Shown in pieces: positions 6,502-13,038 of a stretch of DNA of 13,294 nucleotides. The notes beneath the pieces were generated by a model. The model worked only from the letters and a program-made list of their open reading frames with translations. It was not told the DNA's origin and searched no databases. The stretch covers positions 1 through 13,294 of the forward strand of contig CATPCO010000506.1 in the NCBI GenBank assembly GCA_955652925.1, read 5' to 3'. Made by a program: the position numbers and the translations under genes. Source of the stretch: an uncultured Xanthobacteraceae bacterium (GTDB lineage: Bacteria > Pseudomonadota > Alphaproteobacteria > Rhizobiales > Xanthobacteraceae). Position 1 is the first letter of the stretch, and every line of letters begins with the position of its first letter.

Positions 6502-7197
6502 ATGTCGGGGGAAGACAACAAGCGAGGGAGTACGAGCGGCCGCGCAGGGGCACTTATCATCGCGGTCCTGGTGTCGGGTTGCTCGTCAGCGTCCAGTGTG
6601 GTGGACCGATACGAGACCACGCAGTCCACGACGCCGTCATGGAGCGCGCGGATTTCGAGTTTCTTTTCCGGCGCCAAACCGGGCGTAACCCAGCCCGCAT
6701 CCCCTACCGCCTCCGCTCCGGAAGTGGAATGCCCGGGTGTTGATATTCGCTCCGGCGCATCGACCTTGAACATCACGGTGAAGCCCGACCAGGCGACGGC
6801 CGGAGACGTGAAATACCAGCTCTCATTCGGGCAAACCGCGCGCGAATGTCAGGTGCAGAGCGGCACCATGTCCATCAAGGTCGGTGTTCAGGGCCGGGTC
6901 ATTATGGGGCCTTTCGGCGCGCCCGGTTCGGTTGATATTCCGCTGCGCTACGCCGTGGTGCGCGAGGGGCCGGAACCCAAGATCATCGTGACCAAATTCA
7001 AGCGGGGCAGTGCCGTCATCGGGCCCGGTCAGACGCACGTTCAATTTGTCGACATCGAGGAGGGGCTGAGCTTCCCACTGCCGCCGGCGACGGAGCTTGA
7101 GGCCTATGTCGGCTACGTCGGATTCGATGAGGTCGTCGACAGTAACGAGAAGAAGCCGGCGAGGTCCGCAAAAAGGCCGGCGCCACGCCAGCAGTAA
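6502..7197 (+). CDS. Predicted lipoprotein of unknown function
   Basis: A 231-residue protein I do not recognise by function. A short hydrophobic stretch (about residues 16-24, ALIIAVLVS) ends in a lipobox V-S-G-C with Cys27. This predicts cleavage by signal peptidase II and lipid anchoring, probably in the outer membrane. A Ser/Thr/Pro-rich linker (about 28-75) leads into a domain starting EVECPGVDIRSGASTL. That domain is mostly predicted beta strand (LNITVKPD, VKYQLSFGQTARECQVQSG, VDIPLRYAVVREG, THVQFVDIEEGLSFPLP). The C-terminus is Lys/Arg/Pro-rich (KKPARSAKRPAPRQQ). Two cysteines in the domain (in VECPG and RECQV) could pair. GAGAAGAG immediately upstream is the likely ribosome site. The stop is only eight bases from the convergent HAD gene. 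Proteins of this look are widespread as hypotheticals in Rhizobiales, as far as I recall. Confidence 0.8.
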   Translation: MSGEDNKRGSTSGRAGALIIAVLVSGCSSASSVVDRYETTQSTTPSWSARISSFFSGAKPGVTQPASPTASAPEVECPGVDIRSGASTLNITVKPDQATAGDVKYQLSFGQTARECQVQSGTMSIKVGVQGRVIMGPFGAPGSVDIPLRYAVVREGPEPKIIVTKFKRGSAVIGPGQTHVQFVDIEEGLSFPLPPATELEAYVGYVGFDEVVDSNEKKPARSAKRPAPRQQ

Positions 7198-7205
7198 CGC
7201 GCGCG

Positions 7206-7895
7206 CTACCACCCGCGCAGTGCAACGACCGTCCCTTTGAGGTGGCGCAGATCGGCGACGATGGTGCGCGCGCCCGCCGCGATGAGCGCGCCGCCGAGCT
7301 CCCCGTGCGCATGGCTCCCGCCGACGAAACCGATCGCATTCATGCCTGCTGCCTTGGCGGCGCTCACGCCGGCAGGGGAGTCTTCAACCACGATACAGTC
7401 GCGCGGCTCAACGCCCATCCGCCCTGCGGCATGGAGGAAGAGGTCGGGCGCAGGCTTCCCGTTGGGAACGTCGGCTGCGGAAAACACGTAATCGAAGAAA
7501 CGGGCGAGCCCCCCCGTCTCCAGGCTTGCGCGAATGCGGTCGGGCGTTGATGAGGACGCGACGCATTTCGGTCCGCGCAACCAGGTGAGAGCATAGGCTG
7601 CATGCGGGACAGGGCGCAGGTCGGCCCGCAAGCGCGCGACAGTGGCAGCGGTCAGCCTGCCGGCGAAACTGGGCGGCAGCTTGCAATTGCCAGCGGTCTC
7701 CACCATGGCAATCATGTCCGCAGGCCGGCGGCCGAAGAAAAAACGCAGCACCAGCTCAGGCGTGAGCGGAATTCCGACGCGGGTGAATTCCTCCGCCGCG
7801 ACTGCGGCGGCAATCGGCTCGCTATCGACCAGCACCCCGTTGCAGTCAAAGATGATCACGAAAGCCCCGCCCCCTGCACCGCTGCGGCAGTGCAT
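7206..7895 (-). CDS. HAD superfamily (subfamily IA) hydrolase with altered motif I
   Basis: A 229-residue protein of the beta-phosphoglucomutase/phosphoglycolate phosphatase type. Motif I reads IIFDCNGVLVDSEP, with the nucleophile at Asp17 and Asn19 in place of the usual second Asp. Motif II is VASSST, motif III the Lys in NGKPAPD, and motif IV IVVEDSPAGVSAA. A helical cap lies between motifs I and II (PELVLRFFFGRRPADMIAMVE). Such enzymes dephosphorylate or isomerise small phosphorylated metabolites. The Asp+2 residue normally acts as general acid/base, so the Asn may lower or change the activity. The frame is open to a TTG at 8018. I chose the ATG at 7895, which gives a normal length; a GTG at 7859, just before IIFD, is also possible. 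It follows the F0 operon on the same strand but has its own spacer of about 127 bases. Confidence 0.88.
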   Translation of the reverse strand: MHCRSGAGGGAFVIIFDCNGVLVDSEPIAAAVAAEEFTRVGIPLTPELVLRFFFGRRPADMIAMVETAGNCKLPPSFAGRLTAATVARLRADLRPVPHAAYALTWLRGPKCVASSSTPDRIRASLETGGLARFFDYVFSAADVPNGKPAPDLFLHAAGRMGVEPRDCIVVEDSPAGVSAAKAAGMNAIGFVGGSHAHGELGGALIAAGARTIVADLRHLKGTVVALRGW

Positions 7896-8001
7896 TTTCT
7901 TTACGCCATTCCCCCGACACGAATCGCTTCGACAGGATAGGAATCGCGCGCGCGTGGCAAAAGTCGGGCACGGCCCGGGGCAGGCGTTGTGCACAGAATT
8001 A

Positions 8002-8018
8002 TTGTCCGCAGGGGACAA
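8002..8018 (-). terminator. Weak hairpin just after atpF
   Basis: Read on the minus strand: TTGTCC, a 5-base loop, GGACAA, then TAATTCTG. This is a perfect 6-bp stem starting four bases after the atpF stop. The T-content after the stem is modest, so it is a weak candidate for intrinsic termination of the F0 operon or for protecting the mRNA 3' end. Confidence 0.35.
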
Positions 8019-8022
8019 CTAC

Positions 8023-8520
8023 TCAATTGAACTTGTCGCTGAGCGCGGCGATCCCCTCGGTCAGAAGATCGTCTGCGACCTTGTCCTTTACTTTGCGGCC
8101 AAGGATGGTCCCGGCGGCCGCGACCGCGGCGTCGGCTGCGGCAGAGCGGACATCGGCCACGGCCTGGGCTTCCGCCTGGGCGATCCGCTCCTGCGCCATC
8201 TTGGTGTGGCGCGCGATGAAATCTTGCAGCTTGGCCTCTGCTTCCGCCGCGAGCCTCTCCGCGTCCGCCTTGGCGCCCGCAATGATCCCTTCCGCCGCGC
8301 GCTCGATTTCCTGCTGCTTGCGCTGATACCCGGCAAGCAGAGCCTGTGCCTCTTCTTTGAGCCGGCGAGCTTCGTCAAGCTCCGCCTTGATGCGATCGCG
8401 CCGATCGTCGATGCCCTTTATGAGCATCTTGTGCACCTTCAAATAGCCGAGCACCGCCAGGAAGATGACGAAGGCGATGGCAACCCAGGTTTCGGCCTCA
8501 AGCATTTGGTTGCCCATCAT
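8023..8520 (-). CDS. atpF: ATP synthase F0 subunit b
   Basis: A 165-residue peripheral-stalk subunit. One N-terminal membrane helix (AETWVAIAFVIFLAVLGYLKV, about residues 9-28) is followed by a long charged Ala/Glu/Lys/Arg-rich helix (about 35-150) that forms the stator coiled coil with b'. The C-terminal VADDLLTEGIAALSDKF is the delta-binding end. It overlaps the b' gene by 23 bases, so the two are translationally coupled. In-frame ATGs at 8517 and 8505 are alternative starts; the last gives MLEAETWVA, closest to typical b subunits, and none has a strong ribosome site. Last gene of the F0 operon. Confidence 0.93.
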   Translation of the reverse strand: MMGNQMLEAETWVAIAFVIFLAVLGYLKVHKMLIKGIDDRRDRIKAELDEARRLKEEAQALLAGYQRKQQEIERAAEGIIAGAKADAERLAAEAEAKLQDFIARHTKMAQERIAQAEAQAVADVRSAAADAAVAAAGTILGRKVKDKVADDLLTEGIAALSDKFN

Positions 8521-9064
8521 GCGGAACTTTCAGGGCTTCGGCGATCTCATGATCCGAGGCGCGCAGCCCGGTCAGCCGCTCGACGATTGCGCCTGCTGCT
8601 TCGCCTGCGATGCCGCGCACATTGCTCATGGCCGAGGCGCGGCTGGCGGCAATGCTTTTCTCGGCTTCCGCGATGTGCACGTTGAGGCTGGCATCGAGCT
8701 CCTTGCGCCGCGCCTCGGCGGCGGCAGAGGCGCTTTGGCGCGCCTCGTTCTCGAGGATCTGCGCGCGTCCCTTTGCGTCACTGAGCGCTTGTTCGTGCGC
8801 CGCCAGCACGGCCTGGGATTTGGCTCCGAGCTGATCGGACTGAGCAAGATCGTCCGAGATACGACGGCGGCGGGCCTCCAGGATTGATCCGATCCGCGGC
8901 AGCGCGATGCGCGACATCAGCAAATAAAGTACGCCGAAGGTGATCGCCAGCCAAACGAGCTGGGCGGCAAAGTAAGTCGAGTCGAACGGCGGAAACTTGC
9001 CGCCATGCTCGCCGGCCGGAGCATGCTCGGTCGAGGTGACGGGTTGCGCGCTGCTCTGGGCCAT
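8498..9064 (-). CDS. ATP synthase F0 subunit b'
   Basis: A 188-residue second b-type stator subunit. A hydrophilic N-terminal tail (about 25 residues) contains FPPFDSTYFAAQLVWL, typical of b' proteins. The membrane helix (about 32-50) ends in SRIALPRIGSILEARR, and a long amphipathic helix follows. Alphaproteobacteria and photosynthetic bacteria carry a b/b' heterodimer instead of the b homodimer of E. coli. The position between atpE and atpF is the expected one. The symbol varies in use (atpG, atpX, atpF2), so none is given. Confidence 0.93.
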   Translation of the reverse strand: MAQSSAQPVTSTEHAPAGEHGGKFPPFDSTYFAAQLVWLAITFGVLYLLMSRIALPRIGSILEARRRRISDDLAQSDQLGAKSQAVLAAHEQALSDAKGRAQILENEARQSASAAAEARRKELDASLNVHIAEAEKSIAASRASAMSNVRGIAGEAAGAIVERLTGLRASDHEIAEALKVPHDGQPNA

Positions 9065-9098
9065 TTCGGTACCGGCGCGTGGGTGATGGCTTGCCCGC

Positions 9099-9326
9099 TC
9101 AGATCGCGTACAGCAACAAGAGTGCGATCAAAAGCGAAAAGATCCCGAGCGCCTCGGTCACGGCGAAGCCGAAGATGAGATTGCCGAATTGGCCTTGCGC
9201 CGCAGAGGGATTGCGCAACGCCGCGGCCAGATAATGACCGAAGATCGTGCCGACTCCGACGCCGGCTCCGCCCATGCCGATGCAGGCGATGCCGGCGCCG
9301 ATCAACTTTGCAGCCGCAGGTTCCAT
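9099..9326 (-). CDS. atpE: ATP synthase F0 subunit c
   Basis: A 75-residue rotor-ring subunit made of two membrane helices. The first is Gly-rich ([21 protein letters not shown]), the polar loop is RNPSAAQ, and the second carries the proton-binding carboxylate Glu58 in [10 protein letters not shown]. No extra Na+-ligand pattern stands out, so it should be proton-coupled. AGGGAG seven bases before the ATG is a good ribosome site, in keeping with the high copy number of c in the complex. Confidence 0.97.
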   Translation of the reverse strand: MEPAAAKLIGAGIACIGMGGAGVGVGTIFGHYLAAALRNPSAAQGQFGNLIFGFAVTEALGIFSLLIALLLLYAI

Positions 9327-9341
9327 GACGAAGCTCCCTTT

Positions 9342-9359
9342 GGTTCGATTGGTTCGATT
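9342..9359. repeat. Tandem 9-mer in the atpB-atpE spacer
   Basis: GGTTCGATT twice in direct tandem (plus-strand reading), in the 49-base spacer between atpB and atpE. It lies just upstream of the atpE ribosome site on the coding strand. Copy-number slippage would change the spacer length. Confidence 0.6.
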
Positions 9360-9375
9360 GGAGAGGCCCGCAGCC

Positions 9376-10122
9376 TCAATGGCCGGGGTGAATGGCGTCG
9401 TTGAGATAGATGCAGGTCAGAATGGCGAACACATAGGCTTGCAGGAAGGCGACCAGCAGCTCCAGCGCGGTCAGCGCAACCGTAAGGCCAAGCGGCAGGA
9501 TTGCCCCGAACCAGCCGATAACGCCGGCGGCGGCCAGCATGGTAACGAAACCGCCGAACACTTTCAGCGTGATATGGCCGGCGAGCATATTCGCGAACAG
9601 CCGCACGCTATGGGATACCGGACGCGAGAGGAACGAGAGCACCTCGATCGCACTGACCAGCGGCAGGATATAGATCGGAATTCCGGTTGGAACGAAAAGT
9701 TTGAAGAAGCGCAGGCCGTTCTTCCAGAAGCCGTAGACGAGGACCGTAAAGAACACCAGCAAGGCAAACGCAACCGTGATGATGATGTGGCTGGTGACGC
9801 TGAAGGTATAGGGGATGATCCCGATCACGTTGAGCACGAGAATGAACATGAACAGACAGAATACGAGCGGAAAGAATTTCATCCCCTCTTCGCCGGCGGT
9901 GCTCCGCAAGGTCGAGGCCACGAAATCATAGGACATCTCGGCCACCATCTGCATGCGCCCGGGCACGAGCGCGCGCGAACGGGTGGCGCCGAGCGTAAAA
10001 AGAAGAACGATGGCCAGCGAGATCAACATGAACAGGGCGGAATTGGTGAAAGCAATCTCGACTCCTCCGATATGGCCGATCGGGAAGAGGTTCTTGATCT
10101 GAAACTGATGAATGGGGTCCAT
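9376..10122 (-). CDS. atpB: ATP synthase F0 subunit a
   Basis: A 248-residue membrane subunit that forms the proton half-channels against the c-ring. The essential arginine is Arg174 in [14 protein letters not shown]. Other family landmarks are [16 protein letters not shown], with a conserved Asn and Pro in helix 2, and the C-terminal [21 protein letters not shown]. Five to six hydrophobic segments span the sequence and the length is normal for alphaproteobacteria. It opens MDPIHQFQI, as in many Rhizobiales orthologs. No strong Shine-Dalgarno is seen. It lies 67 bases downstream of atpI. Confidence 0.97.
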   Translation of the reverse strand: MDPIHQFQIKNLFPIGHIGGVEIAFTNSALFMLISLAIVLLFTLGATRSRALVPGRMQMVAEMSYDFVASTLRSTAGEEGMKFFPLVFCLFMFILVLNVIGIIPYTFSVTSHIIITVAFALLVFFTVLVYGFWKNGLRFFKLFVPTGIPIYILPLVSAIEVLSFLSRPVSHSVRLFANMLAGHITLKVFGGFVTMLAAAGVIGWFGAILPLGLTVALTALELLVAFLQAYVFAILTCIYLNDAIHPGH

Positions 10123-10189
10123 AGACCGGATCTGTCCCTATTCGTGTCAGACCTGTCGCTTCAGCGCCAGCGCCATTCTCTTCCTCTTC

Positions 10190-10567
10190 TCATTCGCGCG
10201 ACTCATTTCCCGCTTTGCGCCGATCCAGTGTCCGCGCCGGAATGACACCCGCCGACCGCATCACGTTGAGCACGCCGGCGGTAAAGCCGAGCAGCACAAA
10301 AACAATCATGCCCCAAGGCGAAATTCCGAGCCAGTGATCGAGCGCCCAACCGATCGCCGCGCCGACGAGAACGCCGGCGACGAGCTCGCTGGAGAGCCGA
10401 AAACCGCGGGCAATCGCAGTCGCATCGGCGGCGGGAGGCTCGCCCTGACTTTGTTGGGAGACAGCCTCGGGATGGGCGCGCTGTTCACCGAGACGACGGA
10501 ATCGCGCGGTGAGCGCAGCCTCCTCGTTCGGCGGTTGTTCACGATCACCCTGTTCGCGCGCGTCCAT
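10190..10567 (-). CDS. atpI: ATP synthase assembly/accessory protein AtpI
   Basis: A 125-residue protein with a hydrophilic N-terminal half (about 1-52). Two membrane helices follow (ELVAGVLVGAAIGWALDHWLG and WGMIVFVLLGFTAGVLNVM) with the AtpI motif GxRxxxELVAGVxVGxxIGxxLD. AtpI assists c-ring assembly and possibly Mg2+ handling; it is not part of the finished enzyme. It is the first gene of the F0 operon. The frame is open to an ATG at 10702, but that codon lies upstream of the -35/-10 pair at 10632-10660. The ATG at 10567 is therefore chosen, giving a leader of about 58 bases. Confidence 0.9.
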   Translation of the reverse strand: MDAREQGDREQPPNEEAALTARFRRLGEQRAHPEAVSQQSQGEPPAADATAIARGFRLSSELVAGVLVGAAIGWALDHWLGISPWGMIVFVLLGFTAGVLNVMRSAGVIPARTLDRRKAGNESRE

Positions 10568-10631
10568 TTGTTCGACACTCGCGCCAATTAGGGGCACAAT
10601 GCAACATCCCGTCGCCCGCAAGGCCGCGCGG

Positions 10632-10660
10632 ACCATAGGGACTGCCCTCCCACGTGTCAA
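10632..10660 (-). promoter_or_regulatory. atpI: Sigma-70 promoter of the F0 ATP synthase operon
   Basis: On the minus strand: TTGACA (10660-10655), a 17-base spacer, TATGGT (10637-10632). This is a perfect -35, optimal spacing and a -10 with four of six matches. Transcription should begin near 10625, about 58 bases before the atpI ATG. It is the best promoter in the window. Confidence 0.75.
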
Positions 10661-10740
10661 CAATCGGCCCGGAACAATGCGGCATTCTGAAAGACAAACC
10701 ATTGCGCGGCCGCAACGGCTTGCTTATGGACGAGATCAGC

Positions 10741-10745
10741 AGGAG
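10741..10745 (+). promoter_or_regulatory. Ribosome binding site fixing the start of the secreted coiled-coil protein
   Basis: AGGAG seven bases before the ATG at 10753. It selects this start, which opens directly on a signal peptide, over the ATG at 10654. Confidence 0.75.
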
Positions 10746-10752
10746 ACACGGC

Positions 10753-11217
10753 ATGATCCGCTTGGCCGTAACAATTGTTGCGCTCACAGTCTGCAGCGGA
10801 TCGTTGCTGTGGGCGCAGAGCGCGGGCGCGCAAAACGATGACAACCGCTATACGTTCAAACGAGCCGATGAAGGATATCTTCGTCTCGACGGCCGCACCG
10901 GGCAGGTGTCGCTGTGCACGCGCCGCGTCGTCGGCTGGGCTTGCCAGGCGGTACCCGACGAGCGCACTGCGCTGGAGGGGGAGATTGCGCGGCTTCAGGG
11001 TGAGAACGCCGCGCTCAAGAAAGAGCTTCTCGCGCACGACCTGCCGCTTCCCGGCGTGGTGAAACCGGAACCGCCCCAGGCCAGGCCGCCGGAGCCCAGC
11101 CTGCAATTGCCCGATGCGACTGATCTCAACAAGCTCATGAGCTTCATCGAGAACGTCTGGCGGCGGCTGGTGGAGATGATCACCACTCTGCAGAAAGATA
11201 TCCTGAGAAAGACCTGA
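10753..11217 (+). CDS. Secreted coiled-coil protein of unknown function
   Basis: A 154-residue protein. Residues 1 to about 27 form a signal peptide (MIRLAVTIVALTVCSGSLLWAQ, with an Ala-Gly-Ala cleavage site before QNDD). A short domain RYTFKRADEGYLRLDGRTGQ, VSLCTRRVVGWACQAVPDE follows, with two cysteines that could pair in the periplasm. A heptad-like helix (DERTALEGEIARLQGENAALKKELL, about 75-100) comes next, then a Pro-rich linker. The C-terminal amphipathic helix is LNKLMSFIENVWRRLVEMITTLQKDIL. The 'DGRTG.VSLC....GWACQAVPDER.ALE.EI.RL' pattern is one I associate with conserved hypotheticals of Rhizobiales; I know of no assigned function. It is divergent from atpI. A weak promoter (TTGCGC at 10702, TTATGG at 10724) may drive it. 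Confidence 0.85.
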   Translation: MIRLAVTIVALTVCSGSLLWAQSAGAQNDDNRYTFKRADEGYLRLDGRTGQVSLCTRRVVGWACQAVPDERTALEGEIARLQGENAALKKELLAHDLPLPGVVKPEPPQARPPEPSLQLPDATDLNKLMSFIENVWRRLVEMITTLQKDILRKT

Positions 11218-11305
11218 GACGCTTACGCGCTCATGCGGGTTGAGTTATCAGAGCGCAGAGACTGGGCAAGGATTATCACTTTTAGGGGGGCGGATTTCGC
11301 TCCGC

Positions 11306-13030
11306 TCAGTCTGGCCTACCGGCGCGTGGGATGCGGATGGACTCAATCAGCTCCTGCTTTTCTGCCGACGGCTTCTTGCCCATCAGTGAGACCGCGATGG
11401 TGACCGCAAACCCAAACGCCAATCCAAAAATTCCGCAGGCCTCATTGCCCACGTTGAGCCAGCCCACCTTGGAAGCCAGCGGATTTGCCAGGCTCGCCGG
11501 TACATCGGCATGCCATCTAGGATCCGCCAGGATGCGCGCTGCGTCAACGAGCGGCCTTCCGCTCGCCGGATCGGACAGCGCGGTCATGCCAAGCTCTGCT
11601 ATGGCCGCCTGCGGAAAATAGCGGGTCAATACGACATAAAAGAGCGAAATCGAAAAGCCGCTCAGCATCCCGAGGACGGCACCCGCGGCAGTCACGCGCT
11701 CCCACCAGATCCCGAGCACGAGGGCCGGAAACAATCCCGCCGCCGCGAGCGAGAACGACCACGCCAGCATGGAAGCTCCTTCGAGCGGCTGGGTTGCAAC
11801 TGCATAGCCGGTGCCAGCTGCGATAGTGATCATGAGACCACGCGCCAGCAGGATGCGGGGCTTTGCAACAGCAGAAGCGCGCTCAGGGGCACGCTGAATA
11901 CCGGGCGCAAGCGTAGCGGCCATAGTGAAAAGCAGCGCGCTCGCCGCCGCGGCAGTGGCGCTTGCGGCGATTGCCGCCACCAGTCCGGTCATGATGCCGC
12001 TCGATTCCAATGCCGCGGCGCTGCTTGCGATTCTCACATAGGACGGGAGCGCAAATACAAGAATGGTGATGAAAAGCAGCGACCAGGCTCCCCATTTGCG
12101 TGCGTCATCAACGCTGCGTGTTGTGAGCGGATGCATGATGACATGGGGCAGCGATGCCGTTCCAGCCATCAGGCAAATGATGAATTCAAGATTACCGACT
12201 GTGGCACTGACGTGAAACGGGACGCTGCGCGGGCTCGGCGCCGGTACAAGCCCCAGTCCCTGCACCAGGATATTGACGGCCTCCATGACCGGGTCGTAGG
12301 GCGCCTCTGTAGGCGCATCGAACGGCTTCGCCGCAAGGAGAAAAAAAACGGCAAGGCTGCCGATGAGCAGTACCGTGTACTGCGCCGCCTGTGACGCGAT
12401 CACGCTGGCCATTCCGCCCACGATCGTGCAGAGCAGAACGACCGCAATCCCGATCACAAGCACAATCCTCGCATCGGTTGCGAGCACACGGGCAATGAAT
12501 GCCACGGCGGTCGCAAGCACCGCCGTCATGAACAAGACAGAGCAGGTGAACAGCATCGCAGCTGCGATGAGGCCCGCAACAGTGCCGTAGCGCATGACGA
12601 TGAAACCAGCTGCGGTCCGCGCACCGCAATTGCGCATAAACGGCGCAATCAGGACGGCCAGCAGGACGTACCCGGCGGTCAATCCAATCAGCATCGGCCG
12701 CCCGTCATACCCTGCGACGAAGAGAGAGCCAGGCGCAGCCAGAAGCAGCGCCGGCGCGCTCCACTGGGCTGCGGCGGCCATGCCGGCGAAACCTGCGGAA
12801 ACCCGCCGGCCCGCAATGTGGAATTCAGGCGGATTCGCAGTCGATGTGGCGAGACCGGCCGCGCAATAAAACGCAAGCGGAAGCAATGTGATGATCGTGG
12901 CGGCAAGCTTGCCGCCAATGCCGCGCGCATCGAGCAGCACCGCAACGATGATGCACAGCAGGAACGCGAGCGCGCAGCCACCGCATATGCGCCTGAGTTG
13001 ATCCGAGAATTCGCTCCGCAGCAGCGCCAT
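11306..13030 (-). CDS. Sodium:solute symporter large subunit, VC_2705/ActP-like (SSS family)
   Basis: A 574-residue inner-membrane transporter with about 13 hydrophobic segments along its length. The segments PPEFHIAGRRVSAGFAGMAAAAQW (near 66-90), FVAGYDGRP, LIAPFMRNCGARTAAGFIVMRYG and LMAGTASLPHVIMHPLTTRSVDDARK are the landmarks of the ActP-like, VC_2705 branch of the Na+/solute symporters. These import acetate or other short organic acids with Na+. The C-terminal tail EKQELIESIRIP is also typical of the branch. The partner gene, a DUF4212 small subunit, lies eight bases upstream but is interrupted by a stop codon. AGAGG, overlapping the small-subunit stop, is the ribosome site. The large subunit itself looks intact. 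The actual substrate is unknown. Confidence 0.93.
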   Translation of the reverse strand: MALLRSEFSDQLRRICGGCALAFLLCIIVAVLLDARGIGGKLAATIITLLPLAFYCAAGLATSTANPPEFHIAGRRVSAGFAGMAAAAQWSAPALLLAAPGSLFVAGYDGRPMLIGLTAGYVLLAVLIAPFMRNCGARTAAGFIVMRYGTVAGLIAAAMLFTCSVLFMTAVLATAVAFIARVLATDARIVLVIGIAVVLLCTIVGGMASVIASQAAQYTVLLIGSLAVFFLLAAKPFDAPTEAPYDPVMEAVNILVQGLGLVPAPSPRSVPFHVSATVGNLEFIICLMAGTASLPHVIMHPLTTRSVDDARKWGAWSLLFITILVFALPSYVRIASSAAALESSGIMTGLVAAIAASATAAAASALLFTMAATLAPGIQRAPERASAVAKPRILLARGLMITIAAGTGYAVATQPLEGASMLAWSFSLAAAGLFPALVLGIWWERVTAAGAVLGMLSGFSISLFYVVLTRYFPQAAIAELGMTALSDPASGRPLVDAARILADPRWHADVPASLANPLASKVGWLNVGNEACGIFGLAFGFAVTIAVSLMGKKPSAEKQELIESIRIPRAGRPD

Positions 13031-13038
13031 CAGCGCCT

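Noticed and set aside
6444..6743. Alternative plus-strand frame starting in front of the lipoprotein gene, with AAGGAG close to an ATG at 6462
   Set aside because: AAGGAG is only one base from that ATG, too close for initiation. The frame overlaps the lipobox-bearing gene and its product has no recognisable features.
7642..8685. 347-codon plus-strand open frame across the HAD gene and atpF
   Set aside because: It crosses two well-supported minus-strand genes and the spacer between them; the composition is shadow-like and there is no domain.
9247..10245. 332-codon plus-strand open frame across atpE and atpB
   Set aside because: It is antisense to the two clear F0 subunit genes. Its product is an odd low-complexity sequence rich in Glu, His, Arg and Gln, as expected from reading GC-rich membrane-protein genes backwards.
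11227..11305. Short inverted repeats between the convergent genes (GCGCTC/GAGCGC with an 18-base loop; GCGGA/TCCGC at 11290-11305)
   Set aside because: The stems are only 5-6 bp, one loop is long, and neither strand has a T-run after the stem. I would not call a terminator from this.
11510..12394. 294-codon plus-strand open frame inside the symporter gene
   Set aside because: Antisense shadow of an intact SSS-family gene; the product is Arg/Gly/Cys-rich and resembles no family.
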